DNA from: Exophiala sp. HKRS030
Taxonomy: Eukaryota > Ascomycota > Eurotiomycetes > Chaetothyriales > Herpotrichiellaceae
Assembly (NCBI GenBank): GCA_023897205.1
Contig: JAHWDD010000013.1
Span: 478,541-542,540, forward strand
Direction of reading: 5' to 3'
DNA length: 64,000 nt
The notes under the pieces were generated by a model. The model saw only the letters and a program-made list of their open reading frames with translations, ran no database searches and was not told where the DNA came from. How positions within the stretch are numbered: position 1 is the stretch's first letter; the number at the start of each line of letters is the position of its first letter. The translations under genes and the position numbers were made by a program. Of this stretch, positions 24,901 to 39,000 are shown piece by piece.

Positions 24901-25380
24901 TAAGGAGGCCTCAGCCACCGCCTATCTTCGTTCTTCCTCCACTCTTTTCCGTGTCTTTCACCCCTTACGTATCTCTTTAAATTCTTCTAGTATTCTCTTT
25001 ATGCCATGAGAATATATATTAACGTGCGCGTTTAGGTGATTCAAGGTGCCATATGTCTTTTCACAGCCCTTCTAGCCACATTTATACATTCTATCAATCT
25101 CTTTATATCGTTAGCGGGGTCACTCGTACTGAGGATTATCGGAAACGGGCATAAATAAGTAAGCCTAGGCAGTGAGTAATAATGCGGATGTTTATAGTGG
25201 CCCTTAAGCACCTAGAATTACGTGGGTATAAGATGGTAGCGCACCATTCAGCATTAAAGAATCTCCCCGTTACTCTTCAGATAATTACTATTACATATAG
25301 AGAGGATATTAAGACTGAAAGGCGTACTGCCTATTATTACCCTATGAACATCGCAAATAGGGTGAGTAGGGTAGACTAAC
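24901..25380 (-). pseudogene. RIP-decayed CON7-like C2H2 zinc-finger transcription factor
   Basis: The minus frame with codon starts divisible by 3 gives a near-diagnostic signature. RYKEIDRMYKCG (about 25,110-25,075) is followed by KGCEKTYGTLNHLNAHV (to 25,021), then SHGIKRILEEFKEIRKG and KTRKRVEEERR (to about 24,925). The finger is C-x4-C-x12-H-x5-H, with Cys codons at 25,080-25,078 and 25,065-25,063 and His codons at 25,026-25,024 and 25,008-25,006. Upstream come PQYE-PR-RY, the 'QQHKRPRRRY' approach, and AYLFMPVS for 'VYSFV--PG'. CON7-type regulators of Pezizomycotina control infection structures and cell-wall genes. An in-frame TAG sits where the family has Trp between the two Cys, and TCA Ser reads TTA, both classic RIP changes. 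The frame 25,405-25,704 upstream is in the same register but has no CON7 character. Confidence 0.88.
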
Positions 25381-27649
25381 CTACCACATTAAGAAATTAT
25401 TTAGCTATGCCATTATTACTTGGTGATCTCTAAACGCGGATCTTACGTGATTTATATAGGAATTAACAGTTAACTTCCTGTGCATATTTGGAAGCTCTCC
25501 ACGCTTCAAGGGAATTTGAACTACAGTATGCACTATGTAGACGCTAAATATCGCATATAACACTATATAGAGCCTAATATAACCCGGGAAATTATAACCT
25601 CCGACCAAGTTTACTGTAATAGCGCAGCGACTAAAGCCCACGAAACTTAGGGGGTTAGCTACCCACACATGCTGGCTAACCGTCCCGCTTAGATTTAACC
25701 TCAAAGAATCCGTAACAGTTAATCCCTCTACTTAGCGATAGGTCTATGCCCTAATGCGTTATTAAGGACCACCCAGTATCCATCATTTCTAGTGCTAGTG
25801 CGACACTGAATCTCAGAAATTATACACATTAAAAGCGCACTACCTATAAACTCTTATCAGGTATGTCAAGTATAAAAATCGTCTTCAATCTCATGATAAT
25901 ATCCCGAATAGCCTTTGACGTAAATACACACGAAAGAAGCGTGTCAGTAGCATATCTATTTCTTTTAATAGGACCTTATCTAGTTCACTAACGCTTTACC
26001 TCCTCAATCTTCGACAGAGTTAAGGAGTATATAGTAGCCCGAAACCATGCGTCTTAATATCGCGGGCCACCATAACGTTAATTTATAAGACTACTATAAC
26101 TAGCTTAAGTCTTAAGTAAAGAACGAGTCATATAAACATAAATATTAAAAAGTAGCTAACTTTCTTCTTGAGAAAGCCTTTAACCTTAACTTAGTCTATA
26201 AGGACTAGAACCCTAGTTTTCTCATTAAGTAAGAAGAAATAGAGGAAGGTATTACTTAGCGATTTATAAAGGATATTCCTTTATGGGTTAAACGTTATAG
26301 GCAGAATGAGATATAAGCGGACAGTATCTTAAAGTTCTAATATAGTTCTAGATATCTTTGGTCAGTGAACTGTCTTTAGGGTGAGGTTTTAACTTTTTCA
26401 TATGTACTATATATAGTGTTTATGTAGACTATAATTAATAGTTATTTTTGGCCTAAAGCCGCATTAATTATTAGAAGTGTTTTAGTGTTTAATATACCGC
26501 GAAACTAAGAGAATTTTCACTTATTCACTTCATAATAAGATAAATATACTGGAGTGAGAAATAAATATTATAATACTATTTAAAATCGAGCAACGTTTCC
26601 TAACGCTTATATCGTGTCAGAGAATAGACGATTAACTTAATCCATTATCAACGGAGAACAGGGTATTATGATATAGCTATAAGCTTACTTAAGCTAGAGG
26701 ACCAAGGCACATAAGATATCTTAGACATAAGAAAAGAGGTTATAAGTTAGTTAAATAGTTAACATATAAGATAAACACTCTTAATATGATTTTCTTCACA
26801 CAAGTGGCGTTCCTTAGACATTATATTAAAGATTTCCGTCTATATCTCAGGGAGAAATAGGCCTTAGAAATTCATTCTGTTTGGGTAAGTGTCTCACGAA
26901 CCCAGTCTCTTAAGAAAAGAGACAAAGCGAAAGTAACCGAATGGGGGCGGAGACAGTTAAAGGAGAAGAGACAGCCTTAATGGACGAATATGCTCTATAG
27001 GCCCAAAGTTTCTAGTTCTGCCCGGAGAAAACGCGACGGTCTTTATACATAATATGCATACTAAGTAAATCTTAATCTTTATTAGAGGAAAGGTAAGTAT
27101 TACTTACGTGATATGAACATAGGTAAAGTAATGCCAATATTAACCTTATTCTAACTTAAGAAAAGATTGTCTCTATTAGGTTTATTTACGGAATCAATTT
27201 TTTTGTTATGGCTAATCTAAGATTAGAGAATCTATGATGCGGCTTAGTGGCCTCCTTCTAGATCTATCTCATGAAGGGTTAGAAATCCGTCTCAACTAAG
27301 GTTATCTTTTCATAAAGATGCTGTCATGCTAATCTCCTTAAAACGTCATGAGTTTTTATAAATGCCAACACTAAATTAAATTAGTTTATACTATTTTTTA
27401 GGAACGATTAGACTTACTAAGGATAAGAGTTAAGCCCTACGATATCTACCGCAATTTAAATACTTACTGCTTATTCTATGTGAGTGGGTAAGGTACGCTA
27501 CCCTTATTCTAGAGTGATACGTTTATTCATGGTTACATAAACTTATTAGTTAAATACTTAGAAAGAGTACTTTATCTCGCTAGATTTAGCACATTTAAAT
27601 TCGGTTAAGTTAAATCTAGAAAAGAGATAAGGACCTCTTATATAGCGTT

Positions 27650-29243
27650 CTATATTCTGAGAGAATTAGGGTTAAGGGAAGACTTCTAAGAAAGCCTTCG
27701 GTTTTATTATCTTAAGATTCACCTTTAAAAGCTAACTTCTTCTTCACTAACTCATTAAAATTAGCCTTTCTAGAGTAAACAGTACTTTATTTCCTAAATA
27801 AGATCTTTAAAATATTATTAAGGTTAATATAGATAGAGACCTAAAGAATCTATTAATTAATTAATAATAAGAAAAGAATGAATTAATAAATTATGTATAT
27901 TATCGCTCTCTAGCTTATCTTTATTTAACACATTATTTATAAAAGGCTATATAGTAATGCTAATATCTAAGATAGTTAGCAGAAGTTAGGTCTAAAGTTA
28001 GAATACCTATTAATATCACTAATTTACTAGATTAAATGGATCTAATAAGTGACCACGTGATAATGGTAGTAGCTATAAATCAGTTTCTTTAGGTATAGCA
28101 CTTAAGAGATAATTCTCACTCTATTAGCGATTAACATAACTATCTTATACTAACTAACTAGGATAGTATGACTATATAGTCCACTAAATATAGCCTATTT
28201 ATACTTAAAAGGTTTATTTAGGCGAGCAATGTGAAGAAGATCTCTTGTTAGGCCTTACTGTGACTAGATAAAAATCTCCAGATATTCTTACGCCTTGGTG
28301 AACTAAGAGATAACCATAAATAGATAGCTCTACTAAAAGACTTTAAGACCTATAGAGGGTATTCATAGATTAATATACTAGCTAGACTTAATTTTCAAAG
28401 GTTTATAGAGATACACCTTTAATTTTAGCATCCTATATAAGCTTATAACGATAACCTATAAGCGTTTACAGAATAACTATCCATTCTGGATAAGAACTAA
28501 TATAGCTTCGTAAGCGAATGTCACTACTATTAAGGCAAGAAAAATGAGAAAATATAATTAATCTAGAGACTATACTAATAATAAATATTCCCAGATTAAA
28601 GTAGCATAAAGAAGTAATAAAATCTGATGAAGTTAAATAAAGATCTTATAGAACGCTTTCTAGACTAAGTGTTATGAAGTAATAATGAGTATATAGAATG
28701 CTAAAGCTACCTAGGTAAATTAGTAGTGAGAAAAGCGGGAGAGAAGGAGGCTCTTATAATGACCATGAACAGTTTCTTTAGTTCTCTCCGAAATAATACC
28801 TACTTAGTTATGGTAGCCATGATAACGTGAAAAGCGGCCAGCCTAAAAGCTATAAAGCTAACTATATAATGGGTATCTTAAATGGCGCTAATAGAGAGAC
28901 CTAATAAGTCAGCCAGAAAGTTAAGGTAAAGATCACTTAATAACGGACCTAAATTAATAACTAATAACGTCCCTATGCGGTGTTTAGCATGCGACAGATT
29001 GGCGACACTAACACCTAAATATACTATGTTAACTACTAAATATGTCACGCGTAGTAAGACTGCGGTCATAGTCTAGGGACCCATAAAGGTGTGACGATTA
29101 AGAACATAGGTAGATCTTAAGTATTAGTATATCTAGGAAGCGGTGATAATGAGCCTAGGGGTAAACGAGAAAACCTCAGTTCGTAATAGCAATATCAGAG
29201 TAATGCCAGCGATAATAACTGTATAGATCTGAGTAGTATCCAT
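27650..29243 (-). pseudogene. RIP-decayed ferric-reductase-like transmembrane protein
   Basis: An ATG in good context (CCACCATGG) at 29,243 opens a frame with few stops. It encodes a first membrane helix (VIIAGITLILLL), then YVLNRHTFMGP (about 29,118-29,085), an intact 63-codon stretch 29,069-28,878 with NIVYLGVSV, KHRIGTLLVINLGPLL and LADLLGLSIS, and then FRLAAFHVIMATI. This matches the heme-b ferric reductase membrane domain of fungi ('RAGTLA-INL-PLF---LSFLADLLG-S', then 'IHR-A'). After a frame change it shows LGIFIISIVSRLIIF (about 28,560) and a NAD-domain piece LIANRVRIIS-VLYLKKLI (about 28,135-28,080). The 3' limit at about 27,650 is uncertain. Such proteins pass electrons from NADPH through FAD and heme across a membrane. 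The gene is dead but among the better preserved relics. Confidence 0.78.
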
Positions 29244-29579
29244 GGTGGGAGAGAGATAAATTATTCGAAGAGAATATTGCCCTAGGGAAGATACCTAATA
29301 GGCCATAACTAGGAAGGACGAGATTAAAGATTAAATAGCTTAGGAGAAGATAATTATCCCAGCACTGTGCTATGTTTAGATCTTAGTTAAAATGCAATGC
29401 GCCTTAGAAGTGACAAAGTTTCACTATTCTATCTTATTTAATATATATATAGAATTACGGTCTATAATGGGGTCTAACATCCAGAATCTCCCCGAACTTA
29501 AACGTAGGTTAGAAATTCACATAAAATAGTATTACATATGAGGCTTATCTAGGATAGTTTTTCTATATGAGATTGAGGG

Positions 29580-30840
29580 AGCGTCATATCAATAACCGAT
29601 TTAAAAGCTTCGCATTATACATAGCAAAGAATACTTAGATTTAATGCTTTCGGACCTTAATCAAAGTATCTATAGGCTCTCCGAACAGAGAACGAAGCTA
29701 GCTCTTCTAATAACACTAAGTCCTCCTTACACCATGAACGCTATAATAAGTTATACTTAGAGGATCAGTAGCTATCAGAAATATTCTTATTTATAAGTCC
29801 TTACCTATTGTAGTTCCGTTATAGACTCTGCAGAAGTAGTTATTAATAAAAACCTAACAGATAGAGAGTTCCTAGTCTAGCGATTAGGATTCTTAATTCT
29901 GATAGCTCTATTGTCTTTTACATACTTCTGCATTAGTTCTATCGCGATATAGCTAACTGCCCTCATATTAGCCGTGTTTAGTTCCTTAGCGGCATAACAA
30001 TACTCTTAGTTAGCTACAATCGATCAGTCCTTCCCTATACGGCCATTATTAGAGGCTTACCTAAGATAATATCTTTACTCAGCTTTAGTAGTACGTTTAA
30101 GCATACTAATAAGCTATACTAAAGCCTAATTAAGCTTAAATAATATAGACCTTTTAGAATCTAATCTAGTTAGAGAATAGGTCTCCATTAGTACCTAGGA
30201 CGTTAACACATCTATACTAGAATGGCAACTAGCTATTACTTAGTTAAATAAGCTAGGCAAGCTATCACTTACTCTAGCGAGATAAAAATGTGTTCAAAGA
30301 TAGTAAAGTACATATATTCCCACTTAAAAACCTTTATTACCCTGATAAATTTCTCATGGTGAACTATGTTTAATATGTTAAGAATTCTTTTCCCTTTATA
30401 TCTTTTATAATTTTTTATGATAAACTTACCTAAATTCAGAGATAAACTGATAGTAATAGTGATAAAGTCCTCAAATTTAAGCTTATATCCTTACTTATAT
30501 ATTTTCCATAATGATTCGTGCCGGACTATTAGTATAATCGCTCTCACGCTAGGAGGTATCTAGCCAGGAGTAGATACACTAAGTTTTAGTATCCCTAGCT
30601 TAGTGACCTTTTCAATCTGTTTTCTAATTCCCTTTTTAATATCTCTTCTTATGTTAGTGGCGGGGGACAATTTTTTCCATAATGTGCTAATCCTTTTCGC
30701 TGTCCTAGCGATCTACTTAAGGTGGTTTAGAGCAGTTAATAACTTAGAGCCGGATTTATTCCTAATAGCTCCTAAATCGATATGTGATTCTCTATTCTGG
30801 GCCGAACGAGCGAGGTGCCGATAGGATCTAGGCTGTATAG
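29580..30840 (-). pseudogene. RIP-decayed fungal protein-kinase-like gene
   Basis: The minus frame (codon starts 1 mod 3) is open over long stretches from about 30,838. It has an N-terminal basic region with IRNKSGSKLLTALNHLK and ARTAKRISTLWKKLSP, then LGKFIIKNYKRYKGK, ILNILNIVHHEKFIRVI with VFKWEYMYFTIFEHIFISLE (about 30,400-30,270). This resembles 'I---HE-FV---E-F----YVVFE-M--SL' of a kinase N-lobe. Next come ILKGLYYLSLIRL and VCLNVLL (about 30,155-30,080), for 'IL-GL-YL---G--H--L-CSN-LL'. After a frame change it reads ELMQKYVKDNRAIRIKNPNR (about 29,940-29,880) and KEDLVLLEELASFSVRRAYR (about 29,720-29,660). This fits a family of divergent kinase-like proteins common in Pezizomycotina, often lacking canonical catalytic residues. 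The antisense strand is also open by chance. It lies upstream of the ferric-reductase relic on the same strand. Confidence 0.7.
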
Positions 30841-32100
30841 GTATAGGTATAATTATGAGGGAGGTATAAGTCAGACTTATAGGTGATAAGAAATTGTTCG
30901 GGATACGTTAAAAATTTAAATAGTTATAATTGTGGAAGTGCTTTAGCCTCTAACTTCTCACAGAACTATTTATATACATTAAATATTAAGTTATGTTATT
31001 CCTGCAAATTTCTAAGCTTATAGAGTTATATACCTTAAGTTTTAAGACCAAAAAATATTCTTCGGCCATTTACATTCCTTCTCGCTTAGATTATCTCACT
31101 AATCTATCCAATTATTACAGTATCTAAGCTTACATCCTAAGTGCTAACCAACACTAAAATCCTTTTCCGAAGAATCGAAGAAAATGACTAGTTCTCCTTA
31201 AGCGGACCCATATATACATATTAGTCATTTACTACCTAACAGAATGGAAATCCACAATATGCAATATAAGTCCAAGTGAACGGGGTATTAGTAGTGATGG
31301 TCGAAGTTAGCCACATGTTTAGATCGGAAGATTATTAAGTACATTAAAGCTAGAAATAGTTAGTACTGTAGATAGATCCCTTAAACGCATATAACTCACT
31401 ATATTAAAACAATTATCCGAATATGCTAGGGCGTCTACCTAGCTCATGTCGCAAGTAGAACCTTTAAGGACAGTAAGTGTATCGCCAGGACATTAACAGC
31501 GAAAAAGGCTTAGCGTATCAAAAGGTGTAGATATGACTAGCTACACAGAGGTTATAAGAAACACTAAGATTCGTTGGAATTCGTGTATATTACAGACTTT
31601 CTTAGTATAATAATAGTTTTTAGATATATAGTAATACAGTCCTATAGAAATAGTAACCAGGGCGACTTTAAGAGAAATTTAGTGATAATTATATATGAAG
31701 TCCTTCGCAGACATAGAGTATTAATCCTTAGGACTCTAAGGTCTAGATATAACCATTTTCTAAACACTTAATGCTCTGAATTCTAATATTAGAAATATAA
31801 TACTTAAAGATTAACCTATATTTAAGATTAAAATCGGTAATGGGGAAGAATCTAGTATAAGTATATATAGAGGCACTTAGCATAGTAAAGTTTACTGTGG
31901 TAGTGCTAACATGCAATTCTGAACTTAGATTGGTTTTTCATGGGGTATAAGTCTATAATTCTCTTAGCCTACTTAATGGAGGAAACACGTCTAGACACAG
32001 TAGGTTTAAGGTATTAGATTTTATATTTCACAATTTAGCCATTAATCCCTTTCACTCACACTTAGTGCCTTATTTACCTATAGAGTAACAATACATTAGG

Positions 32101-32700
32101 GCCTATACGCGTTAATGGAAAAATTTTATAGATAATCTATAGATTGTGATTAATTACTAAGCTAAGCTTTTAGTGTTAAGGGCTATAGTCTCACACTTAT
32201 CTCAGAACTATGGCGCACCTAACACTTCTGTTAGGTTTCACTCTTAACTATATACTAATTAATCACTAAGAATATTAGCTTCTCTCTTTATTATAGTAAG
32301 ATTATACTCTATTTAGTGACACTTAGGTACACTTATTAGCACTTACATTATTAACATAACTTACCTCCTAGGTTATAAAAGCTTAGGTTCCTTATATCGT
32401 GATTTCCTCTTTCTAAGGGAAGTCCTTCTTATCTGTGTCCTTATAAATAATGTTAATCTAGCTATATCTCTAATTATATTCCCTTTATATGTCTTCTTAC
32501 TATAGAGGCATATCTACTAATGCTATTTAATCCGCGGCGTAGAGATTATACTTAAAGAATTAGCCTATTATGGTGATAGCATTCGTAAATAAAGGGGTTA
32601 ATTTAACTACTAGTGTATTGAAATCCCTATTAGAAGGAAGAATAGGTAGGTTACCTTAGCTTAATACTGCAGTGTGAAAACCAGCGAAAAGATAAGACTT
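32101..32700 (+). pseudogene. Unrecognised RIP-decayed coding frame
   Basis: Frame 1 is protein-like for about 200 codons with TAA/TAG stops and contains a 38-codon open piece (32,299-32,505 has only one stop). Readable pieces are REVLLICVLINNVNLAISL (32,419-32,475) and IRGVEIILKELAYYGDSIRK (32,530-32,589). No family is recognised. Confidence 0.3.
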
Positions 32701-35700
32701 ATCTATAGTGATTTTATCACTCATAATTAACGCGTTAGGGCTAAATAATTTACTTATAGCTAAGCTATGGCTAGAAGAGTGTGTTCCTAAACATTAATAT
32801 AGTAAGCTTTTAGCCTAAAGAAGGGTGGCTTAAATATCTTTAAGCACTTCTCAGTTAAAGCAGGACAAGCATATAAGGGAGAAAATCCTTTCCTTAGTGA
32901 GAAGAATTAGCGATATGTCATCCATTAAATAATAGTTTAGTCATAAATTGTCCGGTAAGAAAAAGTATTCTCTATTAATTAGGCTCCTAGTAGGCTTAAT
33001 ACTTTAATAATGTAGGTAAGAATATAGTTAGATAAGGTTAAATTATTCTAGATTACCACTTTATAGGTCTATTAATAATTATAATAAAAGTATAAGTACG
33101 TTTTAAGAAGTAATGTAATCTAAGCCTTAATAAGGGGATTAAGAAGGGAGTGAGAGCTCTTTAAAGGTAACTTTAGTAGGGAACCAGATTATCTTTTTTG
33201 CTTGTTCTTAGGGGAGAGTAAAGTTAGCTGTTCATTAGTGAGCTATTCCTAGAATAGGCTTATAATAATTCTAAAAAAGGAGTCTACTTAGATTGTCTTT
33301 CTAGTTTTATCCTACCCTTATTATAAGTATTCTTATATAATAAATAATAACTTTTAGTCCTTTTATAGTTCTATTATATTATACGTTCCTATATATACGT
33401 ATATAATAGGTTTTATTTATGCTAAGAGATAGTATAATATCTATTAAGAACTTAAACGATAGGTAATCTTCAGACTAAAAATCGAGAAAAATTAATAGGA
33501 AAATTAATGAAAGCGAACGCTCTTTTCTGAAAATAATAGGCTAATTATTCCTTTGTATTCACTTATTAATTCTAATACTCTTTAAGCTCTAAGGAGAGCA
33601 GTAAGAATATCTTTTTTTATTAATAATTTATTAATAAGAGAGCCTTAAATAGAAGATAATTCCACGATATACATAAGAACTTTTAACTTTTATTATTTTA
33701 GGGGCCTTATAGGTATAACTACGCTCCTAAATAATATTTAAAGTCCTAAGAACGGGTGAGACCTATTCGTTTTTAACGTATTAATGTAGTGCTAAGTAAA
33801 GAGTGTCACTTCTTTCACGCTAGGCCATAACTAAGATTAAGAATTTTAACGACATTAGAAATGAGACTATTCGTGTAAAAGGCTTATAACTATCTTTTAC
33901 CTTTATAGCTTCTATAGCTAGTAATGTGAGTTTAGTAAGATATTAATATCTAATGAGATTAAGAGACTAAGCTAGTATAGAGATAATCTAAGTATTAATA
34001 ATTAATATCTTTAGATTCTATTAACATTAATAGAGCCCTACGCTAATTTCCTATATTATTACTTTAGCATAATACTATAGCACTCCTAGAGTTATACCCA
34101 AAATAGATTATAATTTAAACTGGTATAAATCTTAGTAGTAGCGAAGTAATGACGCGACCTTAGCTTTATCTATATAAGAATAAAAGAGATTAAGGTAATA
34201 AAGAGATAAGGTTATATCCCTAACTGTGTTTAGAAGAGAGTACCTACGCAGACTTTAAGATCTAAATATTTCTAAGGAGGGTAGTTATAGAATAGACTTC
34301 ACATTTATAGCAGTGTCTTTATTAACTAAAAGGCTAAGACTAGTTAATTCTTTAAATGGGAGCCCTCCCTTAGTATTAACGCTAAACCATTTTATTAACC
34401 TATTTAGGTACTATGCAGATCTTCTAAGCTATAGCTTAACTTTCACAAGACAATATAGCTAAGAAAGTATGAATAAGATCCAGATTACGCCGTTATTAAA
34501 ACGAAAATTCTTAGCCACCTATAGAAAGGTTAAATGCTATCTCTTTAGAGATAATAGGAAATATCTTTGCGCTTCTTCTTAAGTAGTTATTATACCCTAC
34601 CCACTTAGTCTCTAGTCATAATAAGAAATAGCCTAGAGTTTAATTTGCTTAAGAGCTTCTACTTCGAAGTATTAAACTAGTAATCCTAAATTAGAATATT
34701 CTATAAGGGTCTAAGCGAAATGAACTATAGCTCTTAGAGAAGGCAAAAATACAGCTTTATAAATTAATTTTCGTGTGATAGCGTAAAAGTGTTTCGAAGT
34801 TAGTGAGATTATAAATAAGTTATCATAGGTGTTACTAGTGCTATAAGGCTTAATTAATAGGTATTAAATAACCAGAAAAAGAAGTTTATGTGAGAGATTA
34901 AATAAATGTGCTATAGGGTTCATAAACTACTACAATAAAATCAGTCCTAGAACTTATTAAATAAGGAATACTATAGGAGATAATCACATAGCTACTAATA
35001 TTATCCTAGGGCACTAAGTAATATACTGTGATAATTATTACTAAAAATACCCTTTTTACTGGGTAAGACACGAATTAACAGGACTAAGTAGGACTTTAGG
35101 CAGTGCATCTTTATGCGGGAGTTTTATTAAGGTATTATCTCAATTTAGCTTCTTTAGTTCACGTTTCTTACTTCGCACAATCTATGAAGAAGCCTTACTT
35201 AATACTCTAGAATAACATTGCGAGAAAAGAACTATAATTTAGTGATAAATCACTAATCATTCTTAGGAGAACTATCCTGTGCGAAGATCTAATAACCTTA
35301 ACCTAAGAAAAGAAACATGCTGTAATGATAAGGATAAAGAGAAGAATAACTAATTTAATTAATGAAAACTAGCTAGTGACTAGAGTGTTAAATTATATGT
35401 GTCTCTTAGAGATTTAAGAGAAGTATTAGACTTTAAGAAAAGCATAATAATTAAGACAAGTTTAATAGAAAATATATTTCTATCTTATCTTTACCTTATT
35501 ACGTATCTCTCTCTAGCTCTACTATACTGTAGTACCTTATAGTATAGAGATAATTTGGCAGCAATACTGTATATCATATTTATAGCTTTAAACGTTTAAG
35601 AGTACTCATTACTATTAGTGCTTATTTTTGGGTGAAATAAACATTTTATCCTGAGTTCGAAGCTCTCTATATATATTAATAGCGTGATATATATATTAAC

Positions 35701-35824
35701 CTTTTTCTATATAAGTAATGCCTTCGAAATATCTTAGTCTAGCTTTACTATTATAAGATATATAGAGAGTAGCATAATCTTTTAAGCCCTCTTCTTTTTA
35801 GTTTCGTAGCTCTTATTAGTAGTA

Positions 35825-36055
35825 GTGCTATTAAGTATATTACTATCTCATAAATTAATAAATAACTCTATAGCTATTAATATGGCGAACACTATAGATT
35901 CTAAAATACTAAAGATAGCCCATAAAGGTAAAGACTATAGCTATAAAGATAAGAGTATAGTTACGCTATTCACACGACCTAATCTATGTAGCTATCTTAT
36001 AGAGGTTCTACTTAAACGGTCTAAATCCGAGACATATACTAGTCTTATTAGTTAA
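35825..36055 (+). pseudogene. Unrecognised 76-codon remnant frame
   Basis: This is an open stretch in an otherwise stop-rich block. It is Lys/Ser-rich (KILKIAHKGKDYSYKDKS). The same frame continues as protein-like sequence with many stops for at least another kilobase. It is probably a decayed gene or transposon frame of unknown identity. Confidence 0.3.
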
Positions 36056-39000
36056 CTACCTATCATCGAAAATAACATTAGTTAATAAGAGCACTAACGC
36101 TCGCCAAGAGAGAAATCATGACCAAAATATTAATTGGAAAGCTTTTATGTCAAATATATTAAACGTTCTAAATACGACCTAAATCGCTAGAAAGTTTTAT
36201 ATGAAATCAAATGACTAGGTTATTAAGATACCGAAAATACCTAAGAATAAAGAGAAAACCTACTCTTATAAGGAACTTTAAAAGATTCATTAAAATAAAG
36301 TACACTTAGATTAATAAACTATAGTAACTACTTAATTAATATGCTTATTCATTATTACCTTGTCAGATTAACGCCGCTTTCATTCCATAAGCCTAATTAA
36401 TATATAAGTTAACTAGCTTTAGTAAAGTTAGCTAATAAGTTCTATAGCTTAGCGAAGAGAATTATTAATCATGATAACTTCTCTCTTCACATTAATTACA
36501 TAAGCTAGGTTCTTCAAATAGACTAGAAGTAAGAGGTAGTGAAAGTAAAAGATTTACATATCTTAAGTTCTAGGGAAGTAGTAGCTATTATGAAGACTAG
36601 CGATAGATAAAGATATATCTTAATCACTAAATGGCTAGTGCTTTACTATCCACTAAAAATGTTAAGGTTTTACGAGATAAATAGGAATTTTTAATGTCTT
36701 AATGTGAATAGAATAAAGTATAGGCCTAGAGAGTGAATTTTTTAGCTACTAACTACGAATTCCTATCTAACTCTAGGTAAATAGTATAGACTTAGTAGCG
36801 GTTACTAAATATACTATAGAATTAAATACTTTATTTAGTTCGCTTTATGTTTAACCTTTATTCTTTATCTATAGAAGGCTAAATCCGTCTTAAATACGCA
36901 GAAGTTACTATAAAACGATATCTATTATACTATAGTCTAGTGCGATATCTAACTTAATAAGACCCTAAAATTTAGAGATAATCTCTAAGTAGGTCTCAAA
37001 TTTTCTTTTAATTATCCTACTAATATCCTTATTAATTGTTTACTAATGTTAGAAAACTTAGGAATAATGTGTCTATAGATATAGACATAAATTAGTGACA
37101 AAACTTTTAGTTCATAAATTGGTTAGCTTTAAGTAAAATTGCGTTAAAGGCACTCCTTTACTAGGTAAGAGCTATTAGAAAGGCTTTTTATCTAGGTTCA
37201 CCGAATTTATATTTATTACGTAGCGATTAGCTTAGCGATCTTACTAGGATCTCGTAAAACCCTGCACAGTATATTAAAATAATAATAACCTTACTAGGAG
37301 TTTAGCTTATAGGAAGGGACTAAAAGTAATATACTAGGTCTAAAGCCTTCGATTAGCTTAGACTAAAATCCCCTAATAGCACGCCATTTTTTGACTCTAC
37401 GCCTTATGCTTTGTGGGGGCACACCCTTAAATCTTGAATCGAAGAGATAGAAGTTAACAAGATAATCCTTAATTACTATAGACGCGTCCTTATCTTAGTT
37501 TATCGCTAGGGATAGTAACCTATCACGTCATTAATATCACTTCTATATCTAGGCTAAGAAGAGAGAGTCTATACCTTTCTAAGTATCATTAGAGGCGGCC
37601 ATATAAAGCTAATAGTAATGTGTAAGGTCTATTTAATTCTTTAAGCTTTAGACTTTAGCTCTTAGTGAGTTCCTTTTTAGTAAATAACCCTATTATAGAA
37701 CAAAGTTAACGAAGCTTAGTATATTATGGCGTTAAGACATACTAATTAACGTAGTTATGTCTATATCTAGTAAAAGTTATAAAGTAATATCTTATTACTT
37801 TTCTTTTAAGATAAGCGCACCCTAATTATTCGTTCCAAAACGCTTTACTAATTCTTCTAAAGTGTGCTTCACTTTTACCTTCTTTTCATAGGAATTAAAT
37901 AGTTTAATTTATATATATTCTTTTCCTTCTATTAGCGAAATATGTGCCGCGCATATTCTCTTCATTAATTATATTATTATCATAATTATTAATCCCTTCC
38001 TTCTAAGACAGTCTTTTTACTTATTATCCGCTCTTTTAATATCCTAACTATAGCATAATATAAGCGGCATTTTGCGGTGACTAATTAGGGTGTTCTACTC
38101 CTATTAAGCACACTTAATCAGTATTTAGTCCTACTAAAATGGGACTATCACTAAAATTGCGAGCTTTATATAATTCGCTAGCTACATAATAGCTTATAAT
38201 TAAGTGAGAAGTTATAATAAGTTTAGTATTAGGTGAACCTAAATTATATATAGTTAAATTATGTGTGATTAAGTGCCTTAACACTAGCGTACTTTTCCAG
38301 AAAACTCGTTCTATATAAACATTTTCTTATGGCGCTAAGCCTCTGCCTATTTTAAAGGGTTCTTAGTTATTTTCTCGCTTTAGCGGAACTTATTCTAATT
38401 AGTATAACGTTAACTATATAGAGTCTTCTAGTAATAAAGGATTAATCTTATCTATAGAGCCTATAAATAGCCAGGTCAAAGGAGATTTAGTAGGTAAATA
38501 ATGCAATCCTATTAAAGTTAAGATAATCTGCTTCTATAGCTTCTTTAGTGAAAATGTTTTTAAGAGATACTTTGCATAATAATCTTAGGGGTAGCTAGGA
38601 TAAGCTCACCTTTAGGCCTTAATAGTTACTATTATCTCTATATCACAATAGAAAAACTTGGGGACTATATAAGTATAGCCAGGATATAGCGTCTTCTAGT
38701 GTAGTAGCCACTCTATTAATAATATTTATTAGCGGTTTAGTGAGAGACTTTATACATGCTCACTCAAATGAATTCTAAAGCTCTTTTAAGCTATTAAGGG
38801 TTATACTAGGATAGATAGAAGATTCTATATCTACTTCTATAAAGGAACCGCAGTTAAGATATTTTTAATTTAGTGTATAAGTTCTAATAATAGGGTAATA
38901 ATGACAGACTTCCATAAGACTAGGAATTCGGGAAGCAGCTTTTAAAAGATAAAGATATAGCGAGAGTGAGGTACTTCTCTATATAAGCTATATAGTTATT

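Noticed and set aside
29341..30290. Long plus-strand frame that reads as protein through few stops
   Set aside because: The minus strand of the same interval carries recognisable kinase-like motifs in order; the plus frame is the antisense shadow.
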